Shown here: positions 13,985 to 25,941 of the stretch, piece by piece
Layout of the letters: the number at the start of each line of letters is the position of its first letter
Position numbering within the stretch: the first letter of the stretch is position 1
DNA from: Paramecium octaurelia
Taxonomy: Eukaryota > Ciliophora > Oligohymenophorea > Peniculida > Parameciidae
Length of the DNA: 64,000 bases
Assembly (NCBI GenBank): GCA_905182995.1
Contig: CAJJDP010000003.1
Coordinates: forward strand, 828,297-892,296
Direction: 5' to 3'
Translations under genes and position numbers: made by a program
The notes under the pieces: model-generated
The model's input: only the letters and a program-made list of their open reading frames with translations
The model's database searches: none
What the model was told of the DNA's origin: nothing

Positions 13985-15292
13985 TCATTAGCTCATTTGC
14001 TATAAGGATATCTAGTTTGCTTTCAATAACATCACAATATGAAAATTTATCAACTTTAGAACATGAATTAAAGTACATCATGAATATTTTATAAAATCAC
14101 TTCATGTAATAGGTTTATGGTCTACCTTAATGGTTTACGATAACAATCTTCTACATTAAAGATTATACTGATTTATTTTAGGGGGGATATTGAGTTTTAT
14201 TAGATATTTTGAAAATCTTTGGACAATCAATCATTGAGATAGCCATCTTTTTTCTTTTTCTTTCCTAAAGTCATATGAATTATTACTTAATTTTAATGGT
14301 TAGAATAACTAGTATCTTGATCAAATTATGTGTTAAAACAGTGGGGGTTCGGATTATTGAATTATTATTATGATTGTTATTAATGCTACGAATATTATTT
14401 ATTTGGTAAGAGTCTTCTAATTGCTAAAGATTCTTATTTTTTATTTTCGTATTTTGTTTATAGAAATATTTTTTAATACAAGTCAAGATCACGCAATAAT
14501 TTTTCACTCTGGGCGATTTCAATTTTTTGTTGATGACTTTTTATTAATTTTTTCATTAATTATATTTTAGAATTGATGCATTACATTTCAATGAAATTAT
14601 TTATATTTCATCTCTGTAATTTGGATTTTCAATTCTATCTTTAAACAAGTTAATGTGCAAAGAATAGATTCTAGAACCAGCTGGTTTTTAAATGAAATCA
14701 TTAGTTATATAGTATTTTCATTTTCATAGGGGGTTTTGATGTTCATTTTAGTAACTCTTTTGTCTATCAAAGTTCCATATAATAGCGTATCGCATTCCTA
14801 AATATTAAATCAAAAATGAGTAAATTTCATAGCATAAGATTCTCACAATAAGAATATGCTTTGTAATTATTTTTGAATGATATCTTTTATATTTAGTTGC
14901 TTGTTTAGTTTTAGCAACCTCTTTTTTTATTGTAGTTCCTGCTAAGAATTGGACACACCATATTAACGAGATCATATTTGCAGGAGGAATAGGTGGTGAA
15001 GATTTAATGGTCTGACTAAACTGAACACAACTAAAATAAAATACATTCTGTCTTCATTTTAACTGATTTATCTGCCAAGGAATTCACCCTTTCTATGAAT
15101 AAATATCAATTTTAGTTTTTAATATTGTCCCTAAAATATGATAAGCAAGTTTCTGGTTATTTTTAATCTTTCAATATTATAAAGACATACGTATTGATTA
15201 GATATTAGGTCTTATAATTTTATCATGAATCAGAAACAATTAATAAGGTTTAATAAAACATCTTAATTAAATTGACAATCCTGTATAAACAT
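13985..15292 (-). CDS. Probable intron-rich hypothetical gene
   Basis: The minus strand gives the best ciliate-code reading here: NRIENPNYRDEIQIISLKCN-like segments, then a clean helical block (MKKLIKSHQQKIEIAQSEKL at about 14570) running into a Q/N-rich stretch. Small introns at about 14264-14285 and two near 14055-14130 then lead to TGA 13985-13987. Frame changes about every 150 bp, so either introns are unusually dense or the gene is decaying. The start is a guess (ATG 15290-15292). Parts of the plus strand are also open between 14880 and 15360 and would encode a hydrophobic segment, so strand assignment is only moderate. Confidence 0.4.
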
Positions 15293-15513
15293 TTACCTTT
15301 AATATATTTAATTTTCTATTCCTATTTCTAATTAGTAATTTATATTTGTATTTGCTGATTAATTTAATTGATTTCAAATTAAGCCACAAATATATGTAAA
15401 TTTATGATTGCATAGCTTAAGTCGAACACTTAAAATATTTCAATTATATAACTACAGATATGTGTTAAATTATATGATAATGATTTCAAATAAATTATAA
15501 TAAATGAAATAAC

Positions 15514-18201
15514 ATGAGAATAATTACTTTGTAAAATCACTAATAAAGCCCTTTTCATAAGTGAGTACTAATTCTGCAGTTACAAGATCAATTGAATAGA
15601 AACCAATATCCTATTTAACTTTCACTCGTACTAAACATAGAAGAAAAAATGAGACTGCTATCAAATTACCCGAATTATAGCCCTCATCATTAAGAGCAAA
15701 AACTGAATAAGATCAGCCTGTTGTTAATGAATTAAAGAAATCTATTGTAATTATTAGTAGAAAACCAAGTGGGGTATTTCAATCTTAGAGAATAAAAACT
15801 TAACCTTCTATATAAGTGTGGGAACCTGAAGTAAAAGAATTTGAAGTAGTAAAAGAAATTAAGCAAGAAAAGCCTAAATTTGTTGATGTTCTTTGCGAAG
15901 AATTAATATTAGGATAAAAATGTCCATAATTTAAAGCAAAGAATCAAATTAAATGTAAAATTAGGATGAATGAACTTGAAGAATTTCAAGATAGAAGTTC
16001 AAGGATTTTGAGAAAAATAATATAATTGTTAAAGACTCATAGAGAAAGATCTGAAGAAAAAGAACTAAAAAGTAAAACAGTCATTGACACTTAAATGCTT
16101 AAATCAAATATTTTCTTATAAACTTAAACTCAATATCTTCCCTAATAATCACTAACTAATTCAAAAGAGATGCTCTTTCAACAGTAGCTGTCAGCTATAC
16201 CTAAAAAACATACCAAATTTAGCTCTTAAATAACTTTAACTCATTAGGATGAATCCCTTAAACCTATGAAAAGTCTCATAGAAGCAATAAAAGAGAAATC
16301 GTAAGATACAGGAAAATAGGTATCTGTAAGTGCTACTACTCCATAATTTCCTATAAATAATAAAAAGAAAATTAAAGTTCTAGTGGAATGTCCAGAAGAA
16401 CAGAAATAAAATAAGATGGAATTTTTTATTCCTCATTACATGGAAGAAGATCAAACAAGATAATAATAATAATAGAATGAAGTATTAGAAATAAAAAATC
16501 CTAAGAAATCAAATATTTATTCTCTTGTTTCTAAAAATATGTTTAATAAGTAATTATAATTATAATTTAGAAAAATTAATAAAATATAAAATATAAATGA
16601 TTAGATTATTGATGAATTCAATTCAGACAAAGCAGCTCAATTTACTCGATATTATCTTTAAAATTATGTTTTAAAATGTTTAAATTAACATAAATTGAAA
16701 GAATCAAAGGATAACTAGACTACTCCAAATATAATGAAATAAGATTCAAAATTAGACTAATAGCTATTTGTATCAAAAGTTCTTTTTGATCAATCAATTA
16801 TAGTAACTATTATTTATAGTTAAGTAAGACTTTCAAACAACAAGATTTTTAGATATTAATAGCTTTATTTATAGATGTCCAGAACCTTTTGATTCCTAGA
16901 ATTCAAGTATGCTATCCGACTATAGTTATCTAACAAATAAAAGCTAACAGGATTATTCATATGATTAAGGAATGAAATTGAAATATCTATCCTCATCCAA
17001 ACTATTGAATCCAAGTTCATGTTAAGAGAAATTAATTAAATTTATTATTTCAACAATTTCAGATGATTCAAAAAATGTACTTTTACATGAACAAATAATC
17101 GCCTTTGCTAATAATATAGAACCAATAATCCATATAGATTATGAATTGTAATGCTAACCCCGTATGATTTTCATATTAATTTAGATTTGGAAGCCATAAA
17201 TAGACTTTTTCTAAGAACAAATAGGAAAGATCGAAAAAAACACCTCTAGTTAATTTATAAGAAATATGAAAATATTTGTATTGGATAGTTCGAAGATAAT
17301 TATAAACAGCTAATAAATACGGATGAAAAACGACTTATAAAATATTGCTATTAGCAATAAAATAATAGCGTGGATAATACTTCTATAAAAAATTCGAATA
17401 TGTTGAAATCTAGACATCAGAGAGAGACTACAATAGAAACTATACCAAAGCAAGCCAATCTAATGACCTTATCATTGCCTCCAGCAACAAAGAGTAGATC
17501 CGAATCTCCTTCTAATATTGTAAGAATAAATCTTATTAAAATTAGAGTGAAACAAAAACATAAAAGAATGCAAGTTAAAATTAATAGGTAGTGGTTCGAA
17601 ATGCATTCAGAAGTACTAATATTTTTATTTATGAAGAGCCTTCCTAAAAGTATTTATAAGTTTAAGGAGCAAACAAAATTCAATCTTAATCACAGATTTC
17701 AAAAGTTCAAAATCTATCAGTTGTAAAAGAAAACGAGTAATAAATTGTTTATAAGGAAACTTAATAAATTCAATAAAAGAATAATTAAAGCAATGTCAAA
17801 TAATAATCTATGCATCCATATTCATTATTATTCAGAAATATGATTATCTAGCAAACAAAAAATGAAGATAAGACTTTAATAGAAAAGATATTCATTATGG
17901 TTGAAGAACATCGATTGTTGGATCTAAAAGAAATCCTAAAATTGGAAGCGACAATGGATATTAATTATTAGAATGAAGAAGGCAACACAATGTTAATATC
18001 AGCATCTAAATGTGGAGCTACATTAATTGTTGATTACTTGTTGAAGAATGGTGCTGATGTTAATATCCAAAATGTACTCTTTTTTCTATAGTTTTATAGC
18101 ATAGCGGATAAACAGCCATGGATGTTGCCTTGGAAAATTACTAATTTGCTACTGCAGATATTATATTCAAATACCTAAAACCAGAGAACAAATCATTTTG
18201 A
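15514..18201 (+). CDS. Ankyrin-repeat protein
   Basis: The long N-terminal part is low-complexity and Lys/Ser/Gln-rich (for example VWEPEVKEFEVVKEIKQEKP), with a poly-Q patch encoded by consecutive TAA/TAG codons near 16461. The C-terminus carries ankyrin repeats: NEEGNTMLISASKCGATLIV, then DYLLKNGADVNIQN, a 26-nt intron near 18075, and GQTAMDVALENY before TGA 18199-18201. Ankyrin repeats bind partner proteins. The frame between 16800 and 17400 is hard to follow, so either several introns lie there or two genes are merged. The start at 15514 is tentative because the good frame is reached only through an unresolved intron. Confidence 0.65.
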
Positions 18202-18383
18202 GAACTTTTATTTTATGTAAATATTTCACTTAATTCAGATTTTTTCTATCAAATTTTAAAGAAGAGAAGGAATACTTTCTGACAATCGCGTTTTTATATA
18301 ATATTTAATTTTGCTGATTCTGTTAAATCAAGTTTATTATCTAGATTCACATTTTTAAATATAATTCATCTTAATTTCATTAT

Positions 18384-19404
18384 ATGAATTAATGCATCAT
18401 ATGGATTAAGCTTTTGCTTAGAAAATGCTTATCGATCTTCTAGTACACCAAAATTAGAACAGCTGATTCACATTACTAGATGCAATAGTTTAATTAAGTA
18501 GAATTGAATGCGGATAAAGACATTGAGAATAATTTAAAAGAAGAGCTAAAGAATGAGAGTATCTATTAATTTACAATATATTAAGATTACGAGACTGAGT
18601 TGGCAACTTCTGATTTGGAAACAAAAATTCAATCACAAAAATAATAATTAATTGAAAAATAGGAAATTATTGAGGATGTCCCACAACCTATTGATATAAG
18701 CACGGTTAGATAATTTATTGAGACAACTCCTAGTGTTGATATTCATAACAAAGAGATTCTAACTGAATTAGGCAATAAATCAATTGAAATATATCATTCA
18801 ATTCTATATGATTATGAAGGATATGAATAATTAGAGGACAATTAAGACGAATTTAGTTATTGGATTAAATATATAGAGACTCCTGAAAAATACTAAATTC
18901 ATCAGATGAGATACAAATACACCCTTAACACAACTATTTAGAAATATATGGCCTTTATGAAAGACTTAGAATTGCAAAAGAAATTGGATTCCTCCATTGA
19001 TTAATTTGAATAACACTACTCAGATGATTCTTTATAAATTAATTACTTAAGGTATAAGAAGATCCTTTTTATGGATCCCAGAGATTTCCTATTTGTTAAG
19101 TTTACAAAATCCATTGATGAAAACACCGTTTTTGAAATTAGCAAATCCATAGAAAATGATGAGTTTTAGCCTTTGTAATTTATGTTACATATTTAGCAAT
19201 CCATCTTCTAAATCAACAACTAGGGCCTTTCTTTTAATGAGTGGAAATTATATAAAGTAAGTTGAAGAAAATAAATTGGAAATATAAACATATTCTGAAT
19301 GCAATATGAAATTGAAATTAAAACCAATGATGACTAAAACAGCTAGTAAAAATGAGATTAAGAAATTAATAAAGAAGTACCGTGATCATTTTAATTAGTA
19401 ATGA
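18384..19404 (+). CDS. START-like lipid-binding domain protein
   Basis: About 330 residues. The second half has the START signature: YLRYKKILFMDPRDFLFVKF, then the ISKSIEND element. After a 22-nt intron near 19176 come RAFLLMSGNYIKQVEEN and the C-terminal helix (KNEIKKLIKKYRDHFNQQ). START domains form a deep pocket for a sterol, phospholipid or ceramide; the ligand cannot be told here. The N-terminal half is Gln/Glu-rich and unassigned. TGA at 19402-19404 lies 7 bp from the stop of the convergent gene. The start is ambiguous between two nearby ATGs (18384 and about 18395). Confidence 0.8.
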
Positions 19405-19411
19405 TGGTTTT

Positions 19412-20118
19412 TCATTTTATTATAATTTATTTCTTACTCATCAAAGCGTTTAAATATTCATTCATACCACTATATTCGTTTTGGCCAAACTTAATTAAGA
19501 CTAACTTCTAATTAATATCCAACTCAAACATATTATGAGGTCTTTTAATAATTTCTTCTTCGCTATTTTCAAGGGCAAATAAATTATATAATTCATATTC
19601 GCTTTTTGGTTGAGCTGCAGAGTTTACAATTTTGAAATCATTGACATTGAATTTTAATAATCCATAATTCTCATTCAATTTGAAAATCTCTCTTAATTTC
19701 TAATCATCATATTTACTCTGAGGTTCAGAAGCATTTAATTTATAAATAATCACATACTCTTTGCCATCCTTATCCATATAAATGTATTCAGGTTTCTTTG
19801 CTTCTTATTATAAATGTGTAAATCTTGATTTTGAGTACAAAAACTAAGTAATAAGGTAAAATATCATACAAACAATCCTAAAAATGCTGAAGTATGTACG
19901 ACATCTAGAGATCCAAAAAATAGCCAATAACTAGAATAAAGTGTGATTGGAACTAATTTTGCCATTCGCAAGTATATTTTCTATTTTTACTCTTCTGGAG
20001 ACAACTCCTTCTACTTAAAAATTGGAATGTATTTTTGATTGACCCATAAATTAGGTGCTACATATTTTGTAGGGTAGTATTTTTGCAAAGTACAAAATCT
20101 AGATATTAATTTAATCAT
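19412..20118 (-). CDS. Two-TM protein, possibly mitochondrial
   Basis: About 227 residues in two exons. Exon 1 starts MIKLISRFCTLQKYYPTKY, a basic, hydroxylated leader like a mitochondrial presequence. A hydrophobic hairpin follows (VPITLYSSYWLFFGSLDVV, then HTSAFLGLFFLYS), interrupted by a 26-nt intron. A soluble domain beginning KPEYIYMDKDGKEYVIIYKL follows. TGA is at 19412-19414. The layout (presequence, TM hairpin, compact matrix domain) resembles the TMEM70/TMEM186/TMEM223 group of mitochondrial assembly factors, but I see no residue-level proof. Confidence 0.75.
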
Positions 20119-20265
20119 AACTTAATTTTAATTTTATATAGCAACACTATTAAATTCTATGAAACCCTGTAAAATAAGCAATATATAATCAAGTAATCAA
20201 TAGTATTTTTAACAGAATATTAATACATATATTTTGATGAATTACATTACTATAATATTTCAAGT

Positions 20266-21110
20266 TCATATATTTAATATTTGTCTAAATAACATTTTTG
20301 CTTTCTCAAATACCTATTTGATATCATTTCTTCTTTTTAATGAATAAGAAACCATTAAAAACAAAATAAATAACAAAATATATGTCTTCCGACCTATTAG
20401 TTTGAATAGAGGCTATCTTTTATTTTTAGGAATTTCCATATTTGATTATTAATGATGAGGGTCGTTAACATGATGATGTTGATGATTATTTTAATGCAGT
20501 TAGCCTCTTTTCTATGATTCTATCAAATGCAATTCATCTTATATTATCTATGGTTTATGTACTAATTTTACCTTTCTTACTTATTCATTATAAATATTTT
20601 TAGTTTCTTTTAATGCTTCTTGAATGTCTACCAATTCAACCAGGGTCTCTAAATAATATTATTTGAAAATGATTATCTATTGATCTTAATGCATATCCAA
20701 TTATTAATCAAATACATTTGATAGCTTAATTATTTCTAAAGCCAATTTGTGTTATTTGAAAGTATTAAATAACCTTGCTCTAAACTATTATGAAATTAAC
20801 TTACAGTTCTATTAGTAATTAAAAGTTTTCCTAAATTTATTATTTATTGTTCATCACTCTTTCAAATGCTTGATCATATAATCCATATTCTAATAAGGCT
20901 TACACTTTCTTTGTAAATTAATCACCTACATTATTTAGTTTTGTAAATTACTCAAATTTGAATTATCAATTGATTATACATCTTGTCTCAGATTGTTTTA
21001 AATTAACTCTTACATTCTTCTTCTAAAAATTAATTACAATTAATATATTGAAATTCTTATTAAAATAATTCAAAAATTGTGTTAATCAATTGTGAACATA
21101 GTTATTACAT
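20266..21110 (-). CDS. Helical protein with C-terminal membrane anchor
   Basis: Reads MQQLCSQLINTIFELFQQ from ATG 21108-21110, then after introns (26 nt near 20930 and 20 nt near 20800) ALLEYGLYDQAFERVMNN and further helices. It ends with a single hydrophobic segment (TYILLFILFLMVSYSL) near the C-terminus, with TGA at 20266-20268. Helical bundle plus tail anchor is the shape of SNAREs and some vesicle-tethering proteins, but no SNARE zero-layer could be identified. An alternative start lies at about 21015. Its start is 86 bp from the start of the divergent gene at 21197. Confidence 0.6.
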
Positions 21111-21196
21111 ATTCTTAGATAATATGATGTAAATTCTATGTATGATAAAATTAATTATTAAATAATATTCAATTAAAATAAAAAAATTAACGACAT

Positions 21197-22534
21197 ATGA
21201 ATAATGCCGCAGAAAAATTATGTGATATTTTTAATGCTACACTTACTGAACTTGAATCAAATATTATTACAAGCTCTATAAAATATATTTCTCAGCCTTA
21301 ACGTATGCTTGAAGTATATCATTTTTATAAATTGCAATTAGGATCTAACATAATCAATCTCTGATTTTAAAGCTAAATTTTATGAATCATTGCACAATTT
21401 GATATCATTTTTTGGATAGCTCAGTAAAGGGCAGGATATAATATTAGCAACTTAGTACATTGAAACACATCTTACGAAATATAAATAATAATTAATTTTT
21501 ATTCAAATGAAGAATATTTTAAATCTTAAATTAAAGGCACTCCTTGAAACATTTCCTGGAGATAATAATCAAAAATTAGAAGTATTTTATCTCAATTGCT
21601 ATTTAAGGTATTAAACTAAATCAAATCATTAAAAGATTCTTTAATGAAGATTGAATCAACCATACTTGAATAAAAACAATTGCTATCCCCTTCATAATAA
21701 TATTTTATCACTCCACACCCCAAAAAAGGGTTTATTTAAACATCATCCAAAAATACCTTAACTCCAAATTTAAGTGATGAGGCTGAAATGAGAGGAAAAG
21801 GTGTTTTCATAACCCCAGAAAATAGATAATAACAACCAAGTTAATTTGATCATTCTCATTAATAATATTCTTCCACTGAAAGTTATTCTGTTATACAGAA
21901 TAAAACATTAAATTCATTTGATAAAGAAAAATCAGAAAATAAATAAGATTTATTAAGTCCTATGTTTGGATTCTAGGAATAACCTTGTTAATCGACTTAA
22001 TTCTTCCAAGATGACATCATAAATAAATTACTCTATTAAAATTATTTAGACTAAAACGTTGCTGATATCTAAGTAGATAATCATTAACAAGGATAAACTC
22101 CCAAAATTCTTCAATAGTTTTAATAAACCTTTCAAAAAATTGATTCATAGTAAACTACAAGAATAGAATAATAGGATAATCCTTTAGAAAGTGAAAGTCA
22201 ACAAAAAATCAGGAATTAATCAGTTGAACCAAATATTAGGGAAAATTCCATATCGCCAAATGGAAAGAGACTAATTCAAACTTCTAATTCTAAAGAATCC
22301 TTTTCAAGATGCAAATCCACTTTAGACACAACCAATCTACTTTAAAGATTAAATTAAGTTGAAGTACCAAAAAAAATCAATATAATGAGTAAATCAAATA
22401 AGGAAAATTAACCACAAATTAATTCAAAATAATTGAAATAGAATAAACCTGTAAGTTTCTAAAAATAAAAAGGACTTGTAACTACGAAAGCATAATCGTA
22501 ATAAAATTTAATAAAGAAATCAAAATCAAACTGA
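21197..22534 (+). CDS. Hypothetical protein with disordered Ser/Gln/Asn C-terminus
   Basis: The N-terminal 150 residues are helical (MNNAAEKLCDIFNATLTELE, then KFYESLHNLISFFGQLSK after a small intron). The rest is polar and low complexity. Near the end are SNKENQPQ, containing a KEN tripeptide, and a Lys/Gln-rich tail before TGA 22532-22534. KEN boxes are degrons for the anaphase-promoting complex in animals and yeast, but three residues can occur by chance. Function is unknown. It converges on the coiled-coil gene at 22576 with 41 bp between them. Confidence 0.7.
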
Positions 22535-22575
22535 TATTATTAGTAGTTAATACTATTTTTATTTTTTATAGCAAA

Positions 22576-22751
22576 TCAATAATTATTTCCATAATTTAAA
22601 GCTGTTCTAGGATATTTATTTTCAATCTATTAATTCTCTTTTGCAAAACTATAATACATTCTTACATTATCCTTTCTTTCAGAAAACAATTACAACTTTT
22701 TATTTTCTTTTGTTCTTGCATAATAACTATTTTCATATAATTATAATTATA

Positions 22752-22798
<47 letters not shown>

Positions 22799-24084
22799 TA
22801 TTATTAAACGAAAGCCATTTATTATTATGGTAAGCTTTAATATTATTACTATTGTTGATGTTATTAGGTAACATTAATTTGCTATTCCTATTAAACAAGT
22901 TTATCTTCTAATTAACGTATTCTTTATTCATATTTTTCTAATATTTAATCTTCAACAACTAAAAAATTAATAAATTTTATACTTCTCTTGTCTGCTACTT
23001 AATCTGAATCTCTTTATTTCGTCAAATTTTAAATGTTTTAATATTCCATTAATTCTTCTTTTAGCTTAAAAATTTAATTCTTTTTAATCTACAATTGCTC
23101 TTCCAATTCATCAATTCTATCCTCTAAAGCTTGAACTTTTAAGTTTTGTTGTTTTTTAAAAGTACCCACTTTTGCATTATCTAATTCTTAAACCAGTTAT
23201 TAAATTTTCCTTTAGCTATTATCTGAAAACACTTAATAAACATTTTATAGTTCAGTCAGTTAATTTTAACTAATGTTGAACTTTTAAAATAAATCCTAGT
23301 ATTATATTTAATAATTTTGATCCAAAGATTAGTATCTTTAACTCCAAAGCATTATCTATTCTTTGTATTATAACAATTATTAATGTAATCCTTCGATTTC
23401 ATGTTTGAATTAATCAATTTCCTTACATTTATTATTTAATTTTTCATTAAAATCTAATTCTACTTTACCTTTTGTATCTTAAAAGGCTTTTTCAAACTGT
23501 TTTATAACATCTTTTTGGTCATTAATTTCTTATTATTGGGTTTCAATAATTTTGATTAATTTCTAATTTTCATCTATTAAATGAGTCATTTTTTCAGATG
23601 ATTGATTTTAATATAAGTTATTCTCTCTAATATCCTTCAACTTTTAATCTTTCTATTCCAATTAAAGTTGCATTTACTATATTTCTGAAAACAAATTGTT
23701 AATCTTCTCCTATAATGTAAAATTGCTGTCTTAAAGCATATGATTTTAGTTATTGATTATTTAAAAACTTTCATGATGTTCTTCTTCTAAAACATTAATT
23801 TTATCTTTCAATTATCTATTTTCTAATATAGCCATTTAAAGTTAGGTTGATAACTCTTTAATTACTTCTCTATAAGTTTCAGGATCAGTGTCTGTTATTT
23901 TAGAGTCCTCATTTTCATTATTTTCTTAAATTCGAGACAATTATCGAGGAGTAGCTCCTTATCTGGGAGTCACATGATATGATGAGAAACTAGTATTCTA
24001 AGCATCCTCATTAATGGTTGATGTAAAGACATTCGATGTATTGATTGGGGTGAAACTAGAACTTTAAAGTCTTGGAGAAATCAT
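22576..24084 (-). CDS. Coiled-coil protein with TAA-encoded polyglutamine tract
   Basis: About 500 residues in one continuous ciliate-code frame from ATG 24082-24084 (MISPRLQSSSFTPINTSNVF) to TGA 22576-22578. After a Ser/Thr-rich head, residues from about 75 to 400 form a long coiled coil (for example LKDKINVLEEEHHES). A run of 18 glutamines, encoded by 17 TAA and one TAG, follows, and then a short basic tail. No intron is needed. The protein is probably a cytoskeletal or basal-body scaffold by composition; no family is recognised. In the standard code this gene would appear as dozens of stops. Confidence 0.85.
22753..22806 (-). repeat. (TAA)n microsatellite coding for polyglutamine
   Basis: Read on the minus strand this is TAA x3, TAG, TAA x14, in frame with the surrounding coiled-coil gene. 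It therefore encodes 18 consecutive glutamines. On the plus strand it looks like an (ATT)n microsatellite. Confidence 0.9.
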
Positions 24085-24188
24085 TCCGTTATAAATTTAT
24101 TAATAAATATATATATATATTCCCTTATATTTCATAAAGTGTCTTAAGAGAATGGTTTCATTATTTTGCAATAAAAATGTTAATATAA

Positions 24189-24667
24189 TCATTAGTTTAA
24201 TTAAATCAATTGTTAATTATTTTTCTGGTTCTTGTCAAAAATAATTTCAATTTTTGAATCTGTAGCTATAATTTTTGGGTTTTCTTCTAATTCATCATTA
24301 AGCAATATAGAATAAGAAAAGAGGTAAAATTCTTTGTGATTTTCTTTTTCTTGACAACTGCTTTGAACCTAAAGAAGTAATCTTTTAGGTTAGTCTAAGA
24401 ATTTTATTTCTGCTTATCTTTCCAAAACCCGAGTTGAAGAATGAGTTAATGTATATTTTATTTACTCCTTTCCAAAACCATAATCAGAATGTAAATTTTT
24501 CACTTCTTCTTTATGAACTTTTTAATAGAAAAATTTATAATACTATTAAACACTAGGTCACGTCCTAAACGGAATAGTTATGCTTTTAATTGTTAGTTTT
24601 CTTATTCTAATTCTATCCTTCTTTGTTGTAACTACAACAATTCTTCCATTTGATCGTCTAATTACAT
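24189..24667 (-). CDS. Small coiled-coil protein
   Basis: Starts MQLDDQMEELLQLQQRRIEL (ATG 24665-24667), a short Gln/Glu/Leu coiled coil, then LKAQLFRLGRD. After an unresolved intron it continues EEVKNLHSDYGFGKEQIKY and ends at TGA 24189-24191. About 150 residues. Not recognised. It lies about 105 bp upstream-to-downstream of the start of the polyQ coiled-coil gene on the same strand. Confidence 0.65.
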
Positions 24668-24936
24668 CTCTATAATTTAATTATAAATATAAATTTACAA
24701 ATTTTTTTTGCATTAAAGTATAATTCACAGTTTATGTGTTTGTTCCACAAGTAGTTCAAATAATAATACTTTTCTAAATCTTCATCATGTAAAAGTATAA
24801 TTGCCAAGATTGTATAAAATATAATTTTCCTTTAGTTATTTTGACTTTTATCCTATTCAATAATAAATCAAAAATTCAATTTAAAAAACCTCTTAAGATT
24901 GAACCATACCCCAGAAAATAATAATTATAAAAACAG

Positions 24937-25089
24937 ATGAGGGGTCTTAAGTATTAACTAATTAAATAGAAAAATAGTTAAGTTGGTTATTTTATGATTT
25001 TGGAAACATCATTTTATATTTTGCATTATTAATATCAATATTTTATTTAAGAAAGATTGCCACTAGAATTAATGAAAAAAAAATAATGA
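24937..25089 (+). CDS. Possible 50-residue protein
   Basis: The stretch 24668-25180 holds no large gene. One ciliate-code ORF runs from ATG 24937 to TGA 25087-25089 without an intron (MRGLKYQLIKQKNSQVGYFM, then aromatic-rich residues). Fifty codons without TGA is not strong evidence in this composition, so it may be noise. Confidence 0.25.
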
Positions 25090-25180
25090 TTTATTAACTG
25101 TTGTCATTTGCTACGCATTAATATGATTTTCAATTTATATCGTTTTATATTTCAAATCTATTAATTACAAGTCATTATTA

Positions 25181-25501
25181 ATGATTACTTAATCTCCGAA
25201 TTTCAAGTTGAACCCGATGACACCATTAAGTGTTCATCACAAATTAGCTTTAATTGAAGATGAACCTGATGACCTTGAATTAGAATAGGGATATTCAAAA
25301 ATATAATTCAACGAAAGACTGATTGTTTGTATGTACAAACCACATCAAATTGTTACCAACATCCAAAAAACACTTTTGAAATTGAAAGGATAATCAAATA
25401 TTGGGTGGGTTAATCCAATTTTAAAAGATGAAAAAGTAAGATCAAGCTCAATCCTAAAATGCTCCTAATCACCAATAAGAATTTGCTCTGTATCCTAATG
25501 A
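25181..25501 (+). CDS. Small hypothetical protein
   Basis: A single-exon ciliate-code ORF of 106 codons, MITQSPNFKLNPMTPLSVHH onward, with an acidic patch (LIEDEPDDLELEQ) and TGA at 25499-25501. A second in-frame ATG lies at about 25217. No family is recognised. Codon choice (AGA for Arg, mixed CAA/TAA for Gln) matches the neighbouring genes. It sits 109 bp upstream of LSm2 on the same strand. Confidence 0.55.
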
Positions 25502-25610
25502 CTATAACTATATATATATATTTATTTAACAGTTATCAACACAATTATAGTTTATATTACTGAGAAAAATAAGTTTTACTATTCTATAGTATTAATATTT
25601 AATACAATTA

Positions 25611-25913
25611 ATGTAGAGTTAATTCTTTCAAACCTATTTTAGAGGATTAATTGAACGCTGTGTTAGTGTAACCATTGAATTAAAAAATGGATTACAAATA
25701 CAGGGATAAATCACTTATGTGGATGACAACTTAAATTTTAACTTAGTTGATCCTGAAGTATCTGATCCTCTCAAATAACCATAATTAATAACTTTAAGAA
25801 ATAGTTTCATTCGAGGATCTACAGTAAAATACGTACATATTCCATAAGAAGAATTGCAAGAAGAAGTGTTGATATCTGCTTGCAAGAATGAAGTCAAAAA
25901 ATAAAAATAATGA
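25611..25913 (+). CDS. LSM2: U6 snRNA-associated Sm-like protein LSm2
   Basis: 100 residues in one exon. LSm2 is a subunit of the LSm1-7 ring (mRNA decay) and the LSm2-8 ring (U6 snRNA binding). Sm1 is visible as VTIELKNGLQIQGQITYVDD with NLNFNLVDPEV; the LSm2-specific loop is SDPLKQP. Sm2 is RNSFIRGSTVKYVHIP, containing the diagnostic F-I-R-G-S-x-V. The C-terminal helix ends KKQKQ, as in other eukaryotes. The start (MQSQFFQTYFRGLIE) corresponds to the human MLFYSFFKSLVGK. Family length is about 95, so it is complete. Confidence 0.95.
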
Positions 25914-25941
25914 CATATGTTTAGCAATATTATTTATTAAA

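Noticed and set aside
14880..15000. Plus-strand hydrophobic ORF that looks like a TM helix
   Set aside because: It cannot be extended in either direction without TGA, and the minus strand gives longer, better-composed blocks. It is most likely a shadow, though not excluded.
22662..22898. Minus-strand ORF with a poly-asparagine run over the (ATT)n repeat
   Set aside because: It is one frame off the continuous ciliate-code frame of the coiled-coil gene. The real frame gives polyglutamine and links to 400 residues of coiled coil.
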